A stretch of 64,000 bases of DNA from Pseudomonas sp. GD04019. Its GTDB lineage: Bacteria > Pseudomonadota > Gammaproteobacteria > Pseudomonadales > Pseudomonadaceae. The notes under the pieces are model-generated. The model was not told the origin of the DNA. It was given only the letters and a program-made list of their open reading frames with translations, and did not search any database. Where the stretch lies: assembly GCF_029837695.1 (NCBI RefSeq), contig NZ_JAOEEA010000007.1:186001-250000 (forward strand), given 5' to 3'. Position numbers and translations under genes: made by a program. Positions 20,495-31,000 of this stretch are shown here, in pieces (the stretch's first letter is position 1; the number at the start of each line of letters is the position of its first letter).

Positions 20495-21136
20495 ATGCCC
20501 CACCGTACCGCCGAAGTCCGCCTGCTCGATCATGGCTACAGCCGCGAGGCCCGCTCGTTGCTGTACCACGCCTACCGCCATGACCCGACCTTCGCCTACC
20601 TGTTCGAGAGCGAGCGCCCAGGCTTCGACCAGCGCGTGCGGGCCACGGTGCGCGAGCTGGTACATCAGCATTTCGCCGAGGAGCTGCCGGCCATCGGCCT
20701 GTTGATCGAGGAACGCCTGGTGGGCATCGCCCTGATCGCGCCGCCGATCCGCCGGCTGGGCATCACCGAAAGCTGGGGCTGGCGCCTGCGCATGTTGATG
20801 ACCACCGGCTTCCGCTGCACCAAGCGCTATCTGGAATACCACGATGCGGTGCTCGCCTGCCTGCCACCAGGGCCATACCACGTGCTGCCGCTGCTCGGCG
20901 TGCACCCGCAGTTCCAGGGGCAGCGTCTGGGCGAGCAACTGCTCGCCGCGCTGCATGAGTGGTGCGCCGAGGATGCCGGCTCGCAAGGCGTGGTGCTGGA
21001 TACCGGCAACCCGCACTACCTGGAGTTCTACAAGCGCCAGGGGTACGAAGAAATCGGCGAAGTGGCGGTCGGACCGATCCGCGAGCATGTATTCTTCCAC
21101 CCCAATCCCCAGCCGGCGCAGCAGGCAAGCGCCTGA
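20495..21136 (+). CDS. GNAT-family N-acetyltransferase
   Basis: A 213-residue acetyltransferase. ATG 20495 (MPHRTAEVRLLDHGYS) is chosen because the longer open frame upstream only reflects the antisense of xthA. The fold signature is LLGVHPQFQGQRLGEQLLAA, the acetyl-CoA-binding Q/RxxGxG/A loop, followed by LDTGNPHYLEFYKRQGYEEI, the GNAT motif B. The substrate is unknown. It is divergent from xthA with no evident functional link. Confidence 0.85.
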   Translation: MPHRTAEVRLLDHGYSREARSLLYHAYRHDPTFAYLFESERPGFDQRVRATVRELVHQHFAEELPAIGLLIEERLVGIALIAPPIRRLGITESWGWRLRMLMTTGFRCTKRYLEYHDAVLACLPPGPYHVLPLLGVHPQFQGQRLGEQLLAALHEWCAEDAGSQGVVLDTGNPHYLEFYKRQGYEEIGEVAVGPIREHVFFHPNPQPAQQASA

Positions 21137-21169
21137 CGGTCTGCTGCGCGTCGGCCATGCGTCGTTGGA

Positions 21170-21224
21170 AAAGGGCCGCGGGTGCTCATTTACTATTCAG
21201 TAAACTCTGCGCCCTCGGCCCTTT
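21170..21224. repeat. 55-bp imperfect palindrome upstream of tpx
   Basis: Outer arms AAAGGGCC and GGCCCTTT, and inner arms TTTACT and AGTAAA around ATTC, share the same centre near 21197, and most intervening positions also pair. It lies between the acetyltransferase stop and tpx and may be an mRNA hairpin or a repeat of another family. Confidence 0.65.
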
Positions 21225-21298
21225 ACGCGGGGCCGCCAAGGCCTAGCCTGGCTCTAGCTCGCTAGACCGTATGCAACTCAACCAAAGAAGGACTCGCA

Positions 21299-21799
21299 AT
21301 GGCTCAAGTAACCCTCAAGGGCAACCCTATCCAGGTCGACGGCCAGCTGCCGCAAGCCGGTCAGCAGGCCCCGGCATTCAGCCTGGTGGCCAAGGACCTC
21401 TCCGACGTGACCCTGGCCAGCCTGGCCGGCAAGCGCAAGGTGCTGAACATCTTCCCGAGCATCGATACCCCGACCTGCGCCACCTCCGTGCGCAAATTCA
21501 ACGCCGAGGCCAGCGCGCTGCCCAATACCGTGGTGCTGTGCATCTCCGCCGACCTGCCGTTCGCCCAGGCGCGCTTCTGCGGTGCCGAAGGCCTGGACAA
21601 CGTGGTCAACCTGTCCACCATGCGTGGCGCCGAGTTCCTCAAGGACTACGGTGTGGCCATCGCCAACGGTCCGCTGGCCGGTGTTTCCGCCCGCGCCGTG
21701 GTGGTGCTGGACGAGCAGGGCAAGGTGCTGCACAGCGAGCTGGTCGGCGAGATCGCCGATGAGCCGAACTATGCCGCCGCCATCGCTGCACTGAAGTAA
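21299..21799 (+). CDS. tpx: Thiol peroxidase (Tpx-type peroxiredoxin)
   Basis: A 166-residue periplasmic-type 2-Cys peroxiredoxin that reduces hydrogen peroxide and alkyl hydroperoxides with thioredoxin. The peroxidatic cysteine is C60 in [15 protein letters not shown] and the resolving cysteine C94 in ARFCGAEG, the atypical intramolecular pair of the Tpx group. Length and spacing match E. coli Tpx. A good terminator follows. Confidence 0.95.
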   Translation: MAQVTLKGNPIQVDGQLPQAGQQAPAFSLVAKDLSDVTLASLAGKRKVLNIFPSIDTPTCATSVRKFNAEASALPNTVVLCISADLPFAQARFCGAEGLDNVVNLSTMRGAEFLKDYGVAIANGPLAGVSARAVVVLDEQGKVLHSELVGEIADEPNYAAAIAALK

Positions 21800-21813
21800 T
21801 TTCCGCGTATCGC

Positions 21814-21850
21814 ACGACGGCCTGCCAGCTGCAGGCCGTTGTCGTTTCTA
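21814..21850 (+). terminator. Terminator of tpx
   Basis: ACGGCCTGC and GCAGGCCGT form a 9-bp stem (21817-21839) around CAGCT, followed by TGTCGTTTCT. It begins 15 nt after the tpx stop. Confidence 0.8.
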
Positions 21851-21961
21851 AATTTCCAACTTCTTGTTACGTCTAAGAAGGGTAAAAAGGCGGTAAAGAC
21901 CCTTTGCCTGGCTGCTGGGAGTACTTATCGTTCACCCTCCCCAGGATAGTGATCTCGCACC

Positions 21962-23164
21962 ATGCCCGAATCCCGTCGTTTTCCTAAACTCTCCCGTCGC
22001 TGGCTGATCGCCCTGGCCGTGCTGCTCGGCGCCGTACTGGTGTGGTGGCTGCTGCCCGGCAAGCCGGAACAGAAGAAGGCGGGCAACAGCCCGTGGGAGG
22101 GCCCGGTGCCGGTGCGGCTGACCGAGGTCGGCAGCGGCGACTTCCCCATCGAACTCAAGGCCCTGGGCACCGTCACCGCGTTGAATACGGTCAACGTGCG
22201 CTCGCGGGTGGACGGCGAGCTGGTCAAGGTGTTCTTCGAGGAGGGTCAGCTGGTCAAGGCCGGCGACCTGCTGGCGCAGATCGACCCGCGCCCGTACCAG
22301 GTGGCGCTGCAGCAGGCCGAAGGCACCCTGGCGCAGAACCAGGCGCAGCTGAAGAACGCCGAGACCGACCTGGCCCGTTACCAGGGCCTGTACGCCGAAG
22401 ACAGCATCGCCAAGCAGACCCTGGACACCCAGCAGGCGCTGGTCGGCCAGTACAAAGGCACGGTGAAGAGCAACCAGGCCGCCGTCGCCGATGCCCGCCT
22501 CAACCTGGACTTCACCCGTATCCGCGCGCCCATCACCGGCCGCCTCGGCCTGCGCCAGGTCGACCTCGGCAACCTGGTGCGCAGCAGCGACACCACGCCG
22601 CTGGTGGTGATCACCCAGGTCGAACCGATCGCCGTCAACTTCACCCTGCCGGAGAAGGACCTGCCGCCGGTGCTGGCCAAGGTGCGCGACAACCAGAAGC
22701 TGCTGGTACAGGCCTGGGACCGTGGCGAGCAGCAGTTGCTGGCCGAAGGCGAGCTGCACAGCCTGGACAACCAGATCGACGTGGCCACAGGCACCGTCAA
22801 GCTCAAGGCGCGCTTCAGCAATGCCAGCGAGCAGCTGTTCCCCAACCAGTTCGTCAACGTGCGCCTGCGCGTGGAAACCCGCCAGCAGGCCACGCTGATT
22901 CCGTCCGCCGCCGTGCAGTTCGGCGCCCGCGGCACCTTCGTCTTCGTCCTTGGTGCCGATGACAAGGTGCAGCTGCGCGATATCAAGGTCGGCGCCAGCG
23001 ACGGCGCCACCAGCCTGATAGATTCGGGCCTCAAGGTCGGCGAACGCCTGGTGCTGGAAGGCACCGACAAGCTCAAGGAAGGTAGCCAGGTGCAGGTGAT
23101 CGGCGACGAGCCGGGCGCCCTGGCGCAACCGCAAGGCAAGGCCGCACAGAAGCAGGGCGCATGA
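21962..23164 (+). CDS. muxA: RND efflux periplasmic adaptor (MuxA / MdtA type)
   Basis: The 400-residue membrane-fusion subunit links the inner-membrane RND pump to the outer-membrane channel. It has an N-terminal membrane anchor ([20 protein letters not shown]) without a lipobox, the lipoyl half-motif [19 protein letters not shown], a coiled-coil hairpin (about residues 110-175), and the barrel/membrane-proximal domains. It is the first gene of a four-gene operon identical in layout to muxABC-opmB of P. aeruginosa, and overlaps muxB by four bases. Confidence 0.9.
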   Translation: MPESRRFPKLSRRWLIALAVLLGAVLVWWLLPGKPEQKKAGNSPWEGPVPVRLTEVGSGDFPIELKALGTVTALNTVNVRSRVDGELVKVFFEEGQLVKAGDLLAQIDPRPYQVALQQAEGTLAQNQAQLKNAETDLARYQGLYAEDSIAKQTLDTQQALVGQYKGTVKSNQAAVADARLNLDFTRIRAPITGRLGLRQVDLGNLVRSSDTTPLVVITQVEPIAVNFTLPEKDLPPVLAKVRDNQKLLVQAWDRGEQQLLAEGELHSLDNQIDVATGTVKLKARFSNASEQLFPNQFVNVRLRVETRQQATLIPSAAVQFGARGTFVFVLGADDKVQLRDIKVGASDGATSLIDSGLKVGERLVLEGTDKLKEGSQVQVIGDEPGALAQPQGKAAQKQGA

Positions 23165-26100
23165 ACGTTTCACGCCTGTTCATCCTGCGGCCGGTCGCCA
23201 CCACGCTGCTGATGGTGGCGATCTTCCTCACCGGTCTGATCGCCTACCGCCTGCTGCCGGTGTCCGCGCTGCCGGAGGTCGACTACCCGACCATTCGCGT
23301 GCTCACCCTCTATCCGGGCGCCAGCCCGCAGGTGATGACCAGCGCGGTGACCGCGCCGCTGGAACGCCAGTTCGGCCAGATGCCGGGCTTGAAACAGATG
23401 TCCTCGACCAGTTCGGGCGGCGCCTCGGTGATCACCCTGCGCTTCACCCTGGACGTCAACCTGGACGTGGCCGAGCAGGAAGTGCAGGCGGCCATCAACG
23501 CCGCCACCAACCTGCTGCCCGACGACCTGCCGGCGCCGCCGGTGTACAACAAGGTCAACCCGGCGGATACCCCGGTGCTGACCCTGGCGATCCGCTCCAA
23601 CACCTTGCCGCTGACCCAGGTGCATGACCTGATCGACACGCGCATGGCGCAGAAGATCGCGCAGATCAGCGGCGTCGGTCTGGTCAGCCTGGCTGGCGGC
23701 CAGCGCCCTGCCGTGCGCATCAAGGTCAACCCAGAGGCCCTGGCCAGCCATGGCCTGAACCTGGCCGATGTGCGCACACTGATCGCCGCGCAGAACGTCA
23801 ACCAGCCCAAGGGCAACTTCGACGGCCCGACCCGTGTCTCGCAGCTGGACGCCAACGACCAGCTCAAGTCCGCCGACGAGTACCAGGATCTGATCCTCAA
23901 GTACGAGAACGGCGCGGCCCTGCGCCTGCGTGACGTAGCCAAGGTGGTCGACGGCGCCGAGAACGAGCGCCTGGCCGCCTGGGCCGACCGCAACGAGACG
24001 GTGCTGCTGACCATCCAGCGCCAGCCGGGGGCCAACGTCATCGAGGTGGTCGACCGCATCCAGCGCCTGCTACCGCAGATCACCGCGTCGCTGCCGGCGA
24101 GCCTGGAAGTGCAGGTGCTCACCGACCGTACCCAGACCATCCGCGCAGCGGTCAAGGACGTGCAGTTCGAGCTGGTCCTGGCCATCGGCCTGGTGGTGCT
24201 GGTGACCTTCCTGTTCCTACGCAAGGTCTCGGCCACCGTCATCCCATCCATCGCCGTGCCGCTGTCGCTGATCGGCACCTTCGGCGTGATGTACCTGGCC
24301 GGCTTCTCGATCAACAACCTGACGCTGATGGCCCTGACCATCGCCACCGGCTTCGTGGTGGACGACGCCATCGTCATGCTGGAGAACATCGCCCGCCATC
24401 TGGAGGAGGGCGAGACACCGTTCAACGCCGCGCTCAAGGGCGCCCGGCAGATCGGCTTCACCCTGATCTCGCTGACCTTCTCGCTGATCGCGGTGCTGAT
24501 TCCGCTGCTGTTCATGGCGGATGTGGTTGGGCGGCTGTTCCGCGAGTTCGCCATCACCCTGGCCGTGGCCATACTGATTTCCCTGGTGGTGTCGCTGACC
24601 CTGACGCCAATGATGTGCGCGCGCCTGCTCAAGGCCGAAAAGGAAGAAGAGCAGGGGCGTTTCTACAAGAGTGCCGGCGCCTTCATCGATGGACTGATCG
24701 CGCGCTACGCCGTGGGCCTGACCTGGACCCTGCGCCACCAGGGCCTGACCCTGCTGGTGGCCCTCGGCACCCTGGCGCTCACCGTGATCCTCTACCTGGC
24801 CGTGCCCAAGGGCTTCTTCCCGGTGCAGGACACCGGGGTGATCCAGGGCATCTCCGAGGCGCCGCAGTCGATTTCCTTCAAGGCCATGAGCGAGCGTCAG
24901 CAGCGCCTGGCCGCGGTGATCCTGCAGGACCCGGACGTCTCCAGCCTGTCGTCCTACATCGGCGTCGACGGCGACAACCCGACGCTGAACAGCGGCCGCC
25001 TGCTGATCAACCTCAAGCCGCACCGCGAGCGCGATGTCACCGCCAGCGAGGTGATCGAGCGCCTGCGCCCCGAGCTGGCCAAGGTGCCGGGCATTGCCCT
25101 GTATCTGCAGCCGGTGCAGGACCTGACCATCGAGGACCGGGTCAGCCGTACCCAGTTCCAGTTCAGCCTGGAGTCGCCGGACGGCAAGCTGCTGGACGAG
25201 TGGACGCCCAGGCTGATCGCCGCCCTGAGTGAGCAGGCGGAGTTGCGCGATGTCGCCAGCGACCTGCAGAACCAGGGTCTGCAGGTGTTCCTCAACATCG
25301 ACCGCGATGCCGCTTCGCGCCTGGGCGTGAGCGTCGGCGATATCGATGATGCGCTGTACGACGCCTTCGGCCAGCGGCAGATCTCCACCATCTTTACCCA
25401 GGCCAGCCAATATCGCGTGGTGCTGGAGAGCATGGGCGCCGGCGAGCTGGGCCCGCAGGCCCTGCAGCGCATCCATGTGGCCACCGCCAGCGGCGGCCAG
25501 GTACCGCTGGCCTCGCTGGCGCGGGTCGAGGAGCGCCCGGCCAGCCTGCTGGTCAACCATATCGGCCAGTTCCCGGCGGTCACCGTGTCCTTCAACCTGG
25601 CGCCAGAGGTGTCGCTGGGTGAGGCGGTGGCGGTGATCGAGCGAGTGGAGCAGGAAATTGGTATGCCGGCCGGCATCCAGACCCAGTTCCAGGGCGCCTC
25701 CGAGGCTTTCCGCGCCTCGCTGTCGTCGACTCTGCTGCTGATCCTGGCGGCCATCGTCACCATGTACATCGTGCTGGGCGTGCTCTACGAGAGCTATATC
25801 CACCCCATAACGATTCTGTCGACGTTGCCCTCGGCCGGCGTCGGCGCGCTGCTGGCGTTGCTGCTGACCGGCAATGACCTGGGTCTGATCGCCATCATCG
25901 GCATCATCCTGCTGATCGGCATCGTCAAGAAGAACGCGATCATGATGATCGACTTCGCCCTGGAGGCGGAGCGCAACCAGGGCATGGCACCGCAGGAGGC
26001 CATCTACCAGGCCGCGCTGCTGCGCTTCCGGCCGATTCTGATGACCACCCTGGCTGCGCTGTTTGGCGCCATCCCGCTGATGCTGGCCTCGGGCTCCGGC

Positions 26101-26253
26101 GCCGAGCTGCGCCAGCCGCTGGGCCTGGTGATGGTCGGTGGCTTGCTGCTGAGCCAGGTGCTGACGCTGTTCACCACCCCGGTGATCTACCTGGCCTTCG
26201 ATCGCCTGTCGCGGCGCCTGCTGGGCCGTAGCGCGTCTGGGGTGCCGGCGTGA
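23161..26253 (+). CDS. muxB: RND multidrug efflux pump subunit (MuxB / MdtB type)
   Basis: A 1030-residue inner-membrane proton/drug antiporter with 12 membrane segments and two large periplasmic loops. The RND signature begins [20 protein letters not shown]; membrane helix 4 carries the proton-relay aspartate pair ([16 protein letters not shown]) and helix 10 the lysine ([13 protein letters not shown]). In MdtBC-type systems this subunit forms a heterotrimer with MuxC. It is followed by a 109-nt gap that is unusually large for this operon and holds a palindromic element. Confidence 0.93.
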   Translation: MNVSRLFILRPVATTLLMVAIFLTGLIAYRLLPVSALPEVDYPTIRVLTLYPGASPQVMTSAVTAPLERQFGQMPGLKQMSSTSSGGASVITLRFTLDVNLDVAEQEVQAAINAATNLLPDDLPAPPVYNKVNPADTPVLTLAIRSNTLPLTQVHDLIDTRMAQKIAQISGVGLVSLAGGQRPAVRIKVNPEALASHGLNLADVRTLIAAQNVNQPKGNFDGPTRVSQLDANDQLKSADEYQDLILKYENGAALRLRDVAKVVDGAENERLAAWADRNETVLLTIQRQPGANVIEVVDRIQRLLPQITASLPASLEVQVLTDRTQTIRAAVKDVQFELVLAIGLVVLVTFLFLRKVSATVIPSIAVPLSLIGTFGVMYLAGFSINNLTLMALTIATGFVVDDAIVMLENIARHLEEGETPFNAALKGARQIGFTLISLTFSLIAVLIPLLFMADVVGRLFREFAITLAVAILISLVVSLTLTPMMCARLLKAEKEEEQGRFYKSAGAFIDGLIARYAVGLTWTLRHQGLTLLVALGTLALTVILYLAVPKGFFPVQDTGVIQGISEAPQSISFKAMSERQQRLAAVILQDPDVSSLSSYIGVDGDNPTLNSGRLLINLKPHRERDVTASEVIERLRPELAKVPGIALYLQPVQDLTIEDRVSRTQFQFSLESPDGKLLDEWTPRLIAALSEQAELRDVASDLQNQGLQVFLNIDRDAASRLGVSVGDIDDALYDAFGQRQISTIFTQASQYRVVLESMGAGELGPQALQRIHVATASGGQVPLASLARVEERPASLLVNHIGQFPAVTVSFNLAPEVSLGEAVAVIERVEQEIGMPAGIQTQFQGASEAFRASLSSTLLLILAAIVTMYIVLGVLYESYIHPITILSTLPSAGVGALLALLLTGNDLGLIAIIGIILLIGIVKKNAIMMIDFALEAERNQGMAPQEAIYQAALLRFRPILMTTLAALFGAIPLMLASGSGAELRQPLGLVMVGGLLLSQVLTLFTTPVIYLAFDRLSRRLLGRSASGVPA

Positions 26254-26276
26254 ATTTTCCCGTCTGCACGGATAAC

Positions 26277-26361
26277 TCCCTCTCCCTTTGGAAGAGGGTG
26301 CTATCGGCCGCTCGTCCCTCATCCGGCCCTTCGGGCCACCTTCTCCCGAGGGGAGAAGGAC
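26277..26361. repeat. Palindromic element (family A) between muxB and muxC
   Basis: Left unit TCCCTCTCCCTTTGGAAGAG, right unit of the CATCCGGCCCTTCGGG subtype ending in CCCGAGGGGAGAAGG. The element ends immediately before the muxC GTG, so its terminal GGAGAAGG appears to be the muxC ribosome binding site. Confidence 0.85.
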
Positions 26362-26362
26362 A

Positions 26363-29300
26363 GTGAACCTCTCCGCGCCCTTTATCCGCCGGCCGGTAGC
26401 GACCCTGCTGCTGAGTCTGGCGATCATCCTCGCCGGGCTGGTCAGCTTCCGTCTGCTGTCGGTGGCGCCGCTGCCGAACATGGATTTCCCGGCCATCGTC
26501 ATCAGCGCCAATCTGCCGGGCGCCAGCCCGCAGACCATGGCTTCCAGCGTCGCCACGCCGCTGGAGCGGGCGCTGGGCAGCATTGCGGGCATCAGCGAGA
26601 TGACCAGCCGCAGCGCCCAGGGCAACACGCGGATCATCATCCTGTTCGAGATCGGCCGAAACGTGGACGCCGCCGCTCGCGAGGTACAGGCGGCGATCAA
26701 TGCCTCGCGCAACCTGCTACCCAGCGGCATGCGCACCATGCCGACCTACGAGAAGTTCAACCCGTCGCAGGCGCCGATCATGGTGCTGTCGTTGACCTCG
26801 CCGCAGCTGGACAAGAGCCAGCTGTACGACATGGCTTCCACCGTGATCGCGCAGAAGCTGTCGCAGGTGCAGGGCGTGGGCAAGATCGAGATCGGCGGCA
26901 GTTCGCTGCCGGCGGTGCGGGTCGAGCTGGAGCCGCGCCTGCTGGACCAGTACGGCGTGGCCCTGGACGAGGTGCGCAACGCCATCGCCGAGGCCAACCG
27001 CGACCGGCCCAAGGGCGACCTGGCCGACGCCGACCGCCACTGGCAGATCCAGGCCAACGATCAGATGCACAAGGCGGCCGAGTACCAGGACCTGATCATC
27101 CGCTACGAGAACAACGCCCCGGTGCGCCTTAGCGATGTGGCCAAGGTCCGCGATTCGGTGGAGAACCGCTACAACTCCGGCTTCTACAACGACGAGAAGG
27201 CCGTGCTGCTGGTGGTCAACCGCCAGCCGGGCGCCAACATCATCCAGACCATCGAGGATATTCGCCGCGACCTTCCGGCCCTGGAGGCCGTGATGCCGGC
27301 CAGCGCCAAGCTGGAAGTGGCGATGGATCGCTCGCCGGTGATCCGCGCCAGCCTGCACGAAGCCGAGCGCACGCTGCTGATCGCCGTGGGCCTGGTGATT
27401 CTGGTGGTGTTCCTGTTCCTCGGCCGTTGGCGCGCCTCGTTGATTCCGGCGCTGGCAGTACCGGTGTCGTTGGTTGGCACCTTCGCGGTGATGTACCTGC
27501 TGGACTTCTCGCTGAACAACCTGTCGCTGATGGCGCTGATCATCTCCACCGGCCTGGTGGTGGACGACGCCATCGTCGTGCTGGAAAACATCTCGCGGCA
27601 TATCGAGGCTGGCGAGAAACCCATGGCGGCGGCCTTCAAGGGCTCCCAGGAAGTGGGCTTCACCCTGCTGTCGATGAACCTGTCGCTGGTCGCGGTGTTC
27701 CTCTCCATCCTGTTCATGGGCGGCATCGTCGGTAGCCTGTTCCGCGAGTTCGCCGTGTCCCTGACGGCGGCCATCCTCATCTCCCTGGCGGTGTCGCTGA
27801 CCCTCACGCCCATGCTCTGCGCGCGCTGGCTCAAGGCCGAGGAGGAAGAGCGCGAGCCGGGCCGTCTGCAGCAGATCGGCGCGCGGGTGCAGGAGCGCGT
27901 GCTGGCCTTCTACGGGCGCAGCCTGGAATGGGCGCTGGCGCATTCGCGGCTGACCCTGTTCATTTTGCTGCTGACCATCTTCGGCAATTTCTACCTGTTC
28001 GCCACGGTGCCGAAGAACCTGGTGCCCGAGCAGGACACCGGCCAGCTGATCGGCTTCGTGCGTGGCGACGACGGCCTGTCGTTCCAGGTCATGCAGCCGA
28101 AGATGGACGCCTTCCGCGACGGCCTCCTCAAGGACCCGGCGATCCACAGCGTGGCCGGCTTTATCGGCGGCGAGAGTGGCATCAACAACGCCTTCCTGGT
28201 GGTGCGCCTGAAGCCCATCGCCGAGCGCGACATCTCGGCGCGCGAGGTGATGGATCGCCTGCGCGACAACCTGCCCAAGGTGCCCGGCGCGCGGCTGATG
28301 CTGATGTCCGACCAGGACCTGCAGTTTGGCGGCCGCCAGGGCCGCAGCTCGGAAAACGAGTACGTGCTGCTGGCCAGCGAGATCTCGCTACTCAAGGAGT
28401 GGCTGCCCAAGGTGCGCGACGCCCTGGCCAAGCTGCCGGAGCTGACCGATATCGACGCCAACGAGGGCGAGGGCGCCCAGCAGATCAATCTGGTGGTGGA
28501 CCGCACCACGGCCCAGCGCCTGGGCGTGGATATGGCGATGATCACCAGCGTGCTGAACAACGCCTTCAGCCAGCGGCAGATTTCCACCATCTACGAAACG
28601 CTCAACCAGTACAGCGTGGTGATGGAGATCGACCAGAAATACGCCCAGTACCCGGAGGCGCTGGACCAGATCCAGGTGATCAGCGCCGATGGCCAGCGCG
28701 TGCCGTTGTCCGGCTTCGCCCGCTGGGAGCGCAGCCTGGAGGAGGACCGGGTCAACCACCAGGGCCAGTTCGCCGCCGAGAGCATCGGCTACACCCTGGC
28801 GCCGGACGTGACCCAGGACCAGGCCAACGCGGCGATCCGCCGGGCCGTGGCCGAACTCAACCTGCCCACCGAGGTGCAGGGCACGCTCGGCGGCACCGGT
28901 GGCCAGTTCGAGAAGGAGGCCCAGGGCCAGCCGGTGATGCTGCTGATCGCCCTGCTGGTGGTGTACATCGTCCTCGGCATCCTTTACGAGAGCTACATCC
29001 ACCCGCTGACCATCCTCTCCACGCTGCCCTCGGCGGGGGTCGGTGCACTGGCGGCGATCCTGCTGACCGGCAGCCAGTTCAGCATGATGTCGCTGCTCGG
29101 CCTGTTCCTGCTGATCGGCGTGGTGAAGAAGAACGCCATCCTGATGATCGACCTGGCCCTGGAGCTGGAGCGCAACGAACACCTGAGCCCGCAGGAGTCG
29201 ATCCGCCGCGCCTGCGTGCTGCGCTTCCGGCCGATCATGATGACCACCCTGGCCGCCATGCTCGGCGCGCTGCCGTTGCTGCTGGGCCAGGCCGAAGGCG

Positions 29301-29470
29301 CCGAGATGCGCCAGCCGCTGGGCCTGGCCATCGTCGGCGGGCTGATTCTCAGCCAGCTGCTCACCCTCTACACCACCCCGGTGGTCTACCTGTACCTCGA
29401 CCGTCTGCGCCATCGGGTCAACCGCTGGCGTGGCGTGCGCACTGACGCCGCCCTGGAAACTCCGTTATGA
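26363..29470 (+). CDS. muxC: RND multidrug efflux pump subunit (MuxC / MdtC type)
   Basis: A 1035-residue RND subunit. GTG 26363 is chosen: it follows GGAGAAGG by four bases and gives the family start VNLSAPFIRRPVATLLLSLA; an in-frame ATG at 26288 would translate the palindromic element into an untypical N-terminal extension. The proton-relay aspartates are intact (STGLVVDDAIVVLENI), as is the helix 10 lysine (GVVKKNAILMIDL). It works with MuxB as a heteromeric pump. The stop overlaps the opmB ATG. Confidence 0.92.
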   Translation: MNLSAPFIRRPVATLLLSLAIILAGLVSFRLLSVAPLPNMDFPAIVISANLPGASPQTMASSVATPLERALGSIAGISEMTSRSAQGNTRIIILFEIGRNVDAAAREVQAAINASRNLLPSGMRTMPTYEKFNPSQAPIMVLSLTSPQLDKSQLYDMASTVIAQKLSQVQGVGKIEIGGSSLPAVRVELEPRLLDQYGVALDEVRNAIAEANRDRPKGDLADADRHWQIQANDQMHKAAEYQDLIIRYENNAPVRLSDVAKVRDSVENRYNSGFYNDEKAVLLVVNRQPGANIIQTIEDIRRDLPALEAVMPASAKLEVAMDRSPVIRASLHEAERTLLIAVGLVILVVFLFLGRWRASLIPALAVPVSLVGTFAVMYLLDFSLNNLSLMALIISTGLVVDDAIVVLENISRHIEAGEKPMAAAFKGSQEVGFTLLSMNLSLVAVFLSILFMGGIVGSLFREFAVSLTAAILISLAVSLTLTPMLCARWLKAEEEEREPGRLQQIGARVQERVLAFYGRSLEWALAHSRLTLFILLLTIFGNFYLFATVPKNLVPEQDTGQLIGFVRGDDGLSFQVMQPKMDAFRDGLLKDPAIHSVAGFIGGESGINNAFLVVRLKPIAERDISAREVMDRLRDNLPKVPGARLMLMSDQDLQFGGRQGRSSENEYVLLASEISLLKEWLPKVRDALAKLPELTDIDANEGEGAQQINLVVDRTTAQRLGVDMAMITSVLNNAFSQRQISTIYETLNQYSVVMEIDQKYAQYPEALDQIQVISADGQRVPLSGFARWERSLEEDRVNHQGQFAAESIGYTLAPDVTQDQANAAIRRAVAELNLPTEVQGTLGGTGGQFEKEAQGQPVMLLIALLVVYIVLGILYESYIHPLTILSTLPSAGVGALAAILLTGSQFSMMSLLGLFLLIGVVKKNAILMIDLALELERNEHLSPQESIRRACVLRFRPIMMTTLAAMLGALPLLLGQAEGAEMRQPLGLAIVGGLILSQLLTLYTTPVVYLYLDRLRHRVNRWRGVRTDAALETPL

Positions 29471-30918
29471 AGTCCACATTGCCCCGCATTTCCTTCCTGT
29501 TCGCTGCCCTGGCCATGGCTGGTTGCGCCGTCGGCCCGGATTATCTGCGTCCGCAGAGCGCGCCCTCGGCCGAGTTCAAGCAGGCCGCCGGCTGGAAGTC
29601 CGCCGCACCGGCCGACACCGAGCTGCGTGGAGATTGGTGGAAACTGTATGGCGACGCCGAGCTGGATGGCCTGATCGAACGCCTCAACGCCGACAACCAG
29701 AACCTGGCCAGTGCCGAGGCCAAGTACCGCCAGGCGCGGGCACTGGTGCGTGGCGCGCGGGCCGGCTTCTTCCCCAGCGTCGGGCTCAATACCGGCGTGA
29801 CCCGCGCCGGCCAGGGCGGAGGCGACAGCACCATCGGCACCACCGGTGGGGTCAGCGTCAGCGGCGCCAACGCCTCGACCGTGTCCAAGAGCTACGAGGC
29901 CAGCCTCGGCGTGAGCTGGGAGCTGGACCTGTGGGGCAAGCTGCGCCGCCAGCTGGAGTCGGAAAATGCCGGGCTGGATGCCAGCGAGGCCGACCTGGCC
30001 GCCGTGCGTCTCAGCCAGCAGTCCGAACTGGTGCAGAACTACCTGCAACTGCGGGTGCTGGATCAGCAGCAGCGCCTGCTGAACGAAACCGTCGCCGCCT
30101 ACAAGCAGGCCTTCCGCATCGCCGAGAACCAGTACAAGGCCGGCATCGTGCCGAAGTCCGACGTGACCCAGGCGCTGACCCAGCTCAAGAGCACCGAGGC
30201 CGAGGCGGTTGACCTGGAATACCAGCGCGCCCAGCTGGAGCACGCCATTGCCGTGCTGATCGGCGTGGCGCCTTCCGAGTTCGAACTGGCGGTGCGCGAG
30301 GAAGTACCTGCGCTGCCGAGCGTACCGGTCAGCCTGCCGTCGACCCTGCTGGAGCGCCGCCCGGACGTGGCTGCCGCCGAGCGACGGGTGATGGCCGCCA
30401 ACGCCGAGATCGGCGTGGCCAAGGCCGCCTACTACCCGGAGCTGAGCCTGAGCGCTACTGGCGGCTATCGCAGCGGCGGCCTGGACAACTGGATCAGCTC
30501 GCCCAACCGCTTCTGGTCCATCGGTCCGTCCTTCGCCCTCAACCTGTTCGACGGTGGCCTGATCCGTTCGCAGGTCGAACAGGCCGAGGCCAGCTACGAC
30601 CAGACCGTGGCCGACTACCGGCAGACGGTGCTGGACAGCTTCCGCGAAGTGGAGGATTACCTGGTGCAGCTGGCCGTGCTGGAGCGCGAGGCGGTGGTGC
30701 AGCAGGAGGCGCTGGACGCCGCCCGCGAATCGCTGCGCCTGATGCTCAACCAGTACCGCGCCGGCACCGTCGAGTTCACCGATGTGGTCAGCGTGCAGAC
30801 CACCGCGCTGTCCAACGAACGCACCCGCCTGACCCTGCAAGGCAGCCGCCTGACCGCCAGCGTGCAGCTGGTCGCGGCGCTGGGTGGCGGCTGGCAGGGG
30901 TTGCCGGTAGAAGAGTAG
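29467..30918 (+). CDS. opmB: Outer-membrane efflux channel lipoprotein (OpmB-like)
   Basis: A 483-residue TolC/OprM-family channel completing the Mux pump. The signal peptide ends in a lipobox (AMAGC), so it is lipid-anchored. Two homologous OEP halves follow; the LERRPDVAAAERRVMAANAEIG segment starts the second coiled-coil half. Its ATG overlaps the muxC stop in ATGA. The palindromic repeat at 30925 lies just after the stop. Confidence 0.92.
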   Translation: MKSTLPRISFLFAALAMAGCAVGPDYLRPQSAPSAEFKQAAGWKSAAPADTELRGDWWKLYGDAELDGLIERLNADNQNLASAEAKYRQARALVRGARAGFFPSVGLNTGVTRAGQGGGDSTIGTTGGVSVSGANASTVSKSYEASLGVSWELDLWGKLRRQLESENAGLDASEADLAAVRLSQQSELVQNYLQLRVLDQQQRLLNETVAAYKQAFRIAENQYKAGIVPKSDVTQALTQLKSTEAEAVDLEYQRAQLEHAIAVLIGVAPSEFELAVREEVPALPSVPVSLPSTLLERRPDVAAAERRVMAANAEIGVAKAAYYPELSLSATGGYRSGGLDNWISSPNRFWSIGPSFALNLFDGGLIRSQVEQAEASYDQTVADYRQTVLDSFREVEDYLVQLAVLEREAVVQQEALDAARESLRLMLNQYRAGTVEFTDVVSVQTTALSNERTRLTLQGSRLTASVQLVAALGGGWQGLPVEE

Positions 30919-30924
30919 GGAGCT

Positions 30925-30996
30925 TGTGGGAGCGGCCTTGGCCGCGATTGGGCCGGCCAAGAGTCATCCGGAGTGCCGCCCCAGCCACTCCCACAG
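30925..30996. repeat. REP element of the TGTGGGAGCGG type
   Basis: Outer arms TGTGGGAG and CTCCCACA enclose an inner GCGGCC-TT-GGCCGC hairpin. This sequence type is a familiar Pseudomonas intergenic repeat. It separates the convergent ends of opmB and the next gene. Confidence 0.75.
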
Positions 30997-31000
30997 CGTG

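Noticed and set aside
26288..26362. Upstream ATG for muxC giving a 25-residue N-terminal extension
   Set aside because: The extension is a translation of the palindromic repeat; the RND family starts at the GTG 26363, which has a good ribosome binding site.
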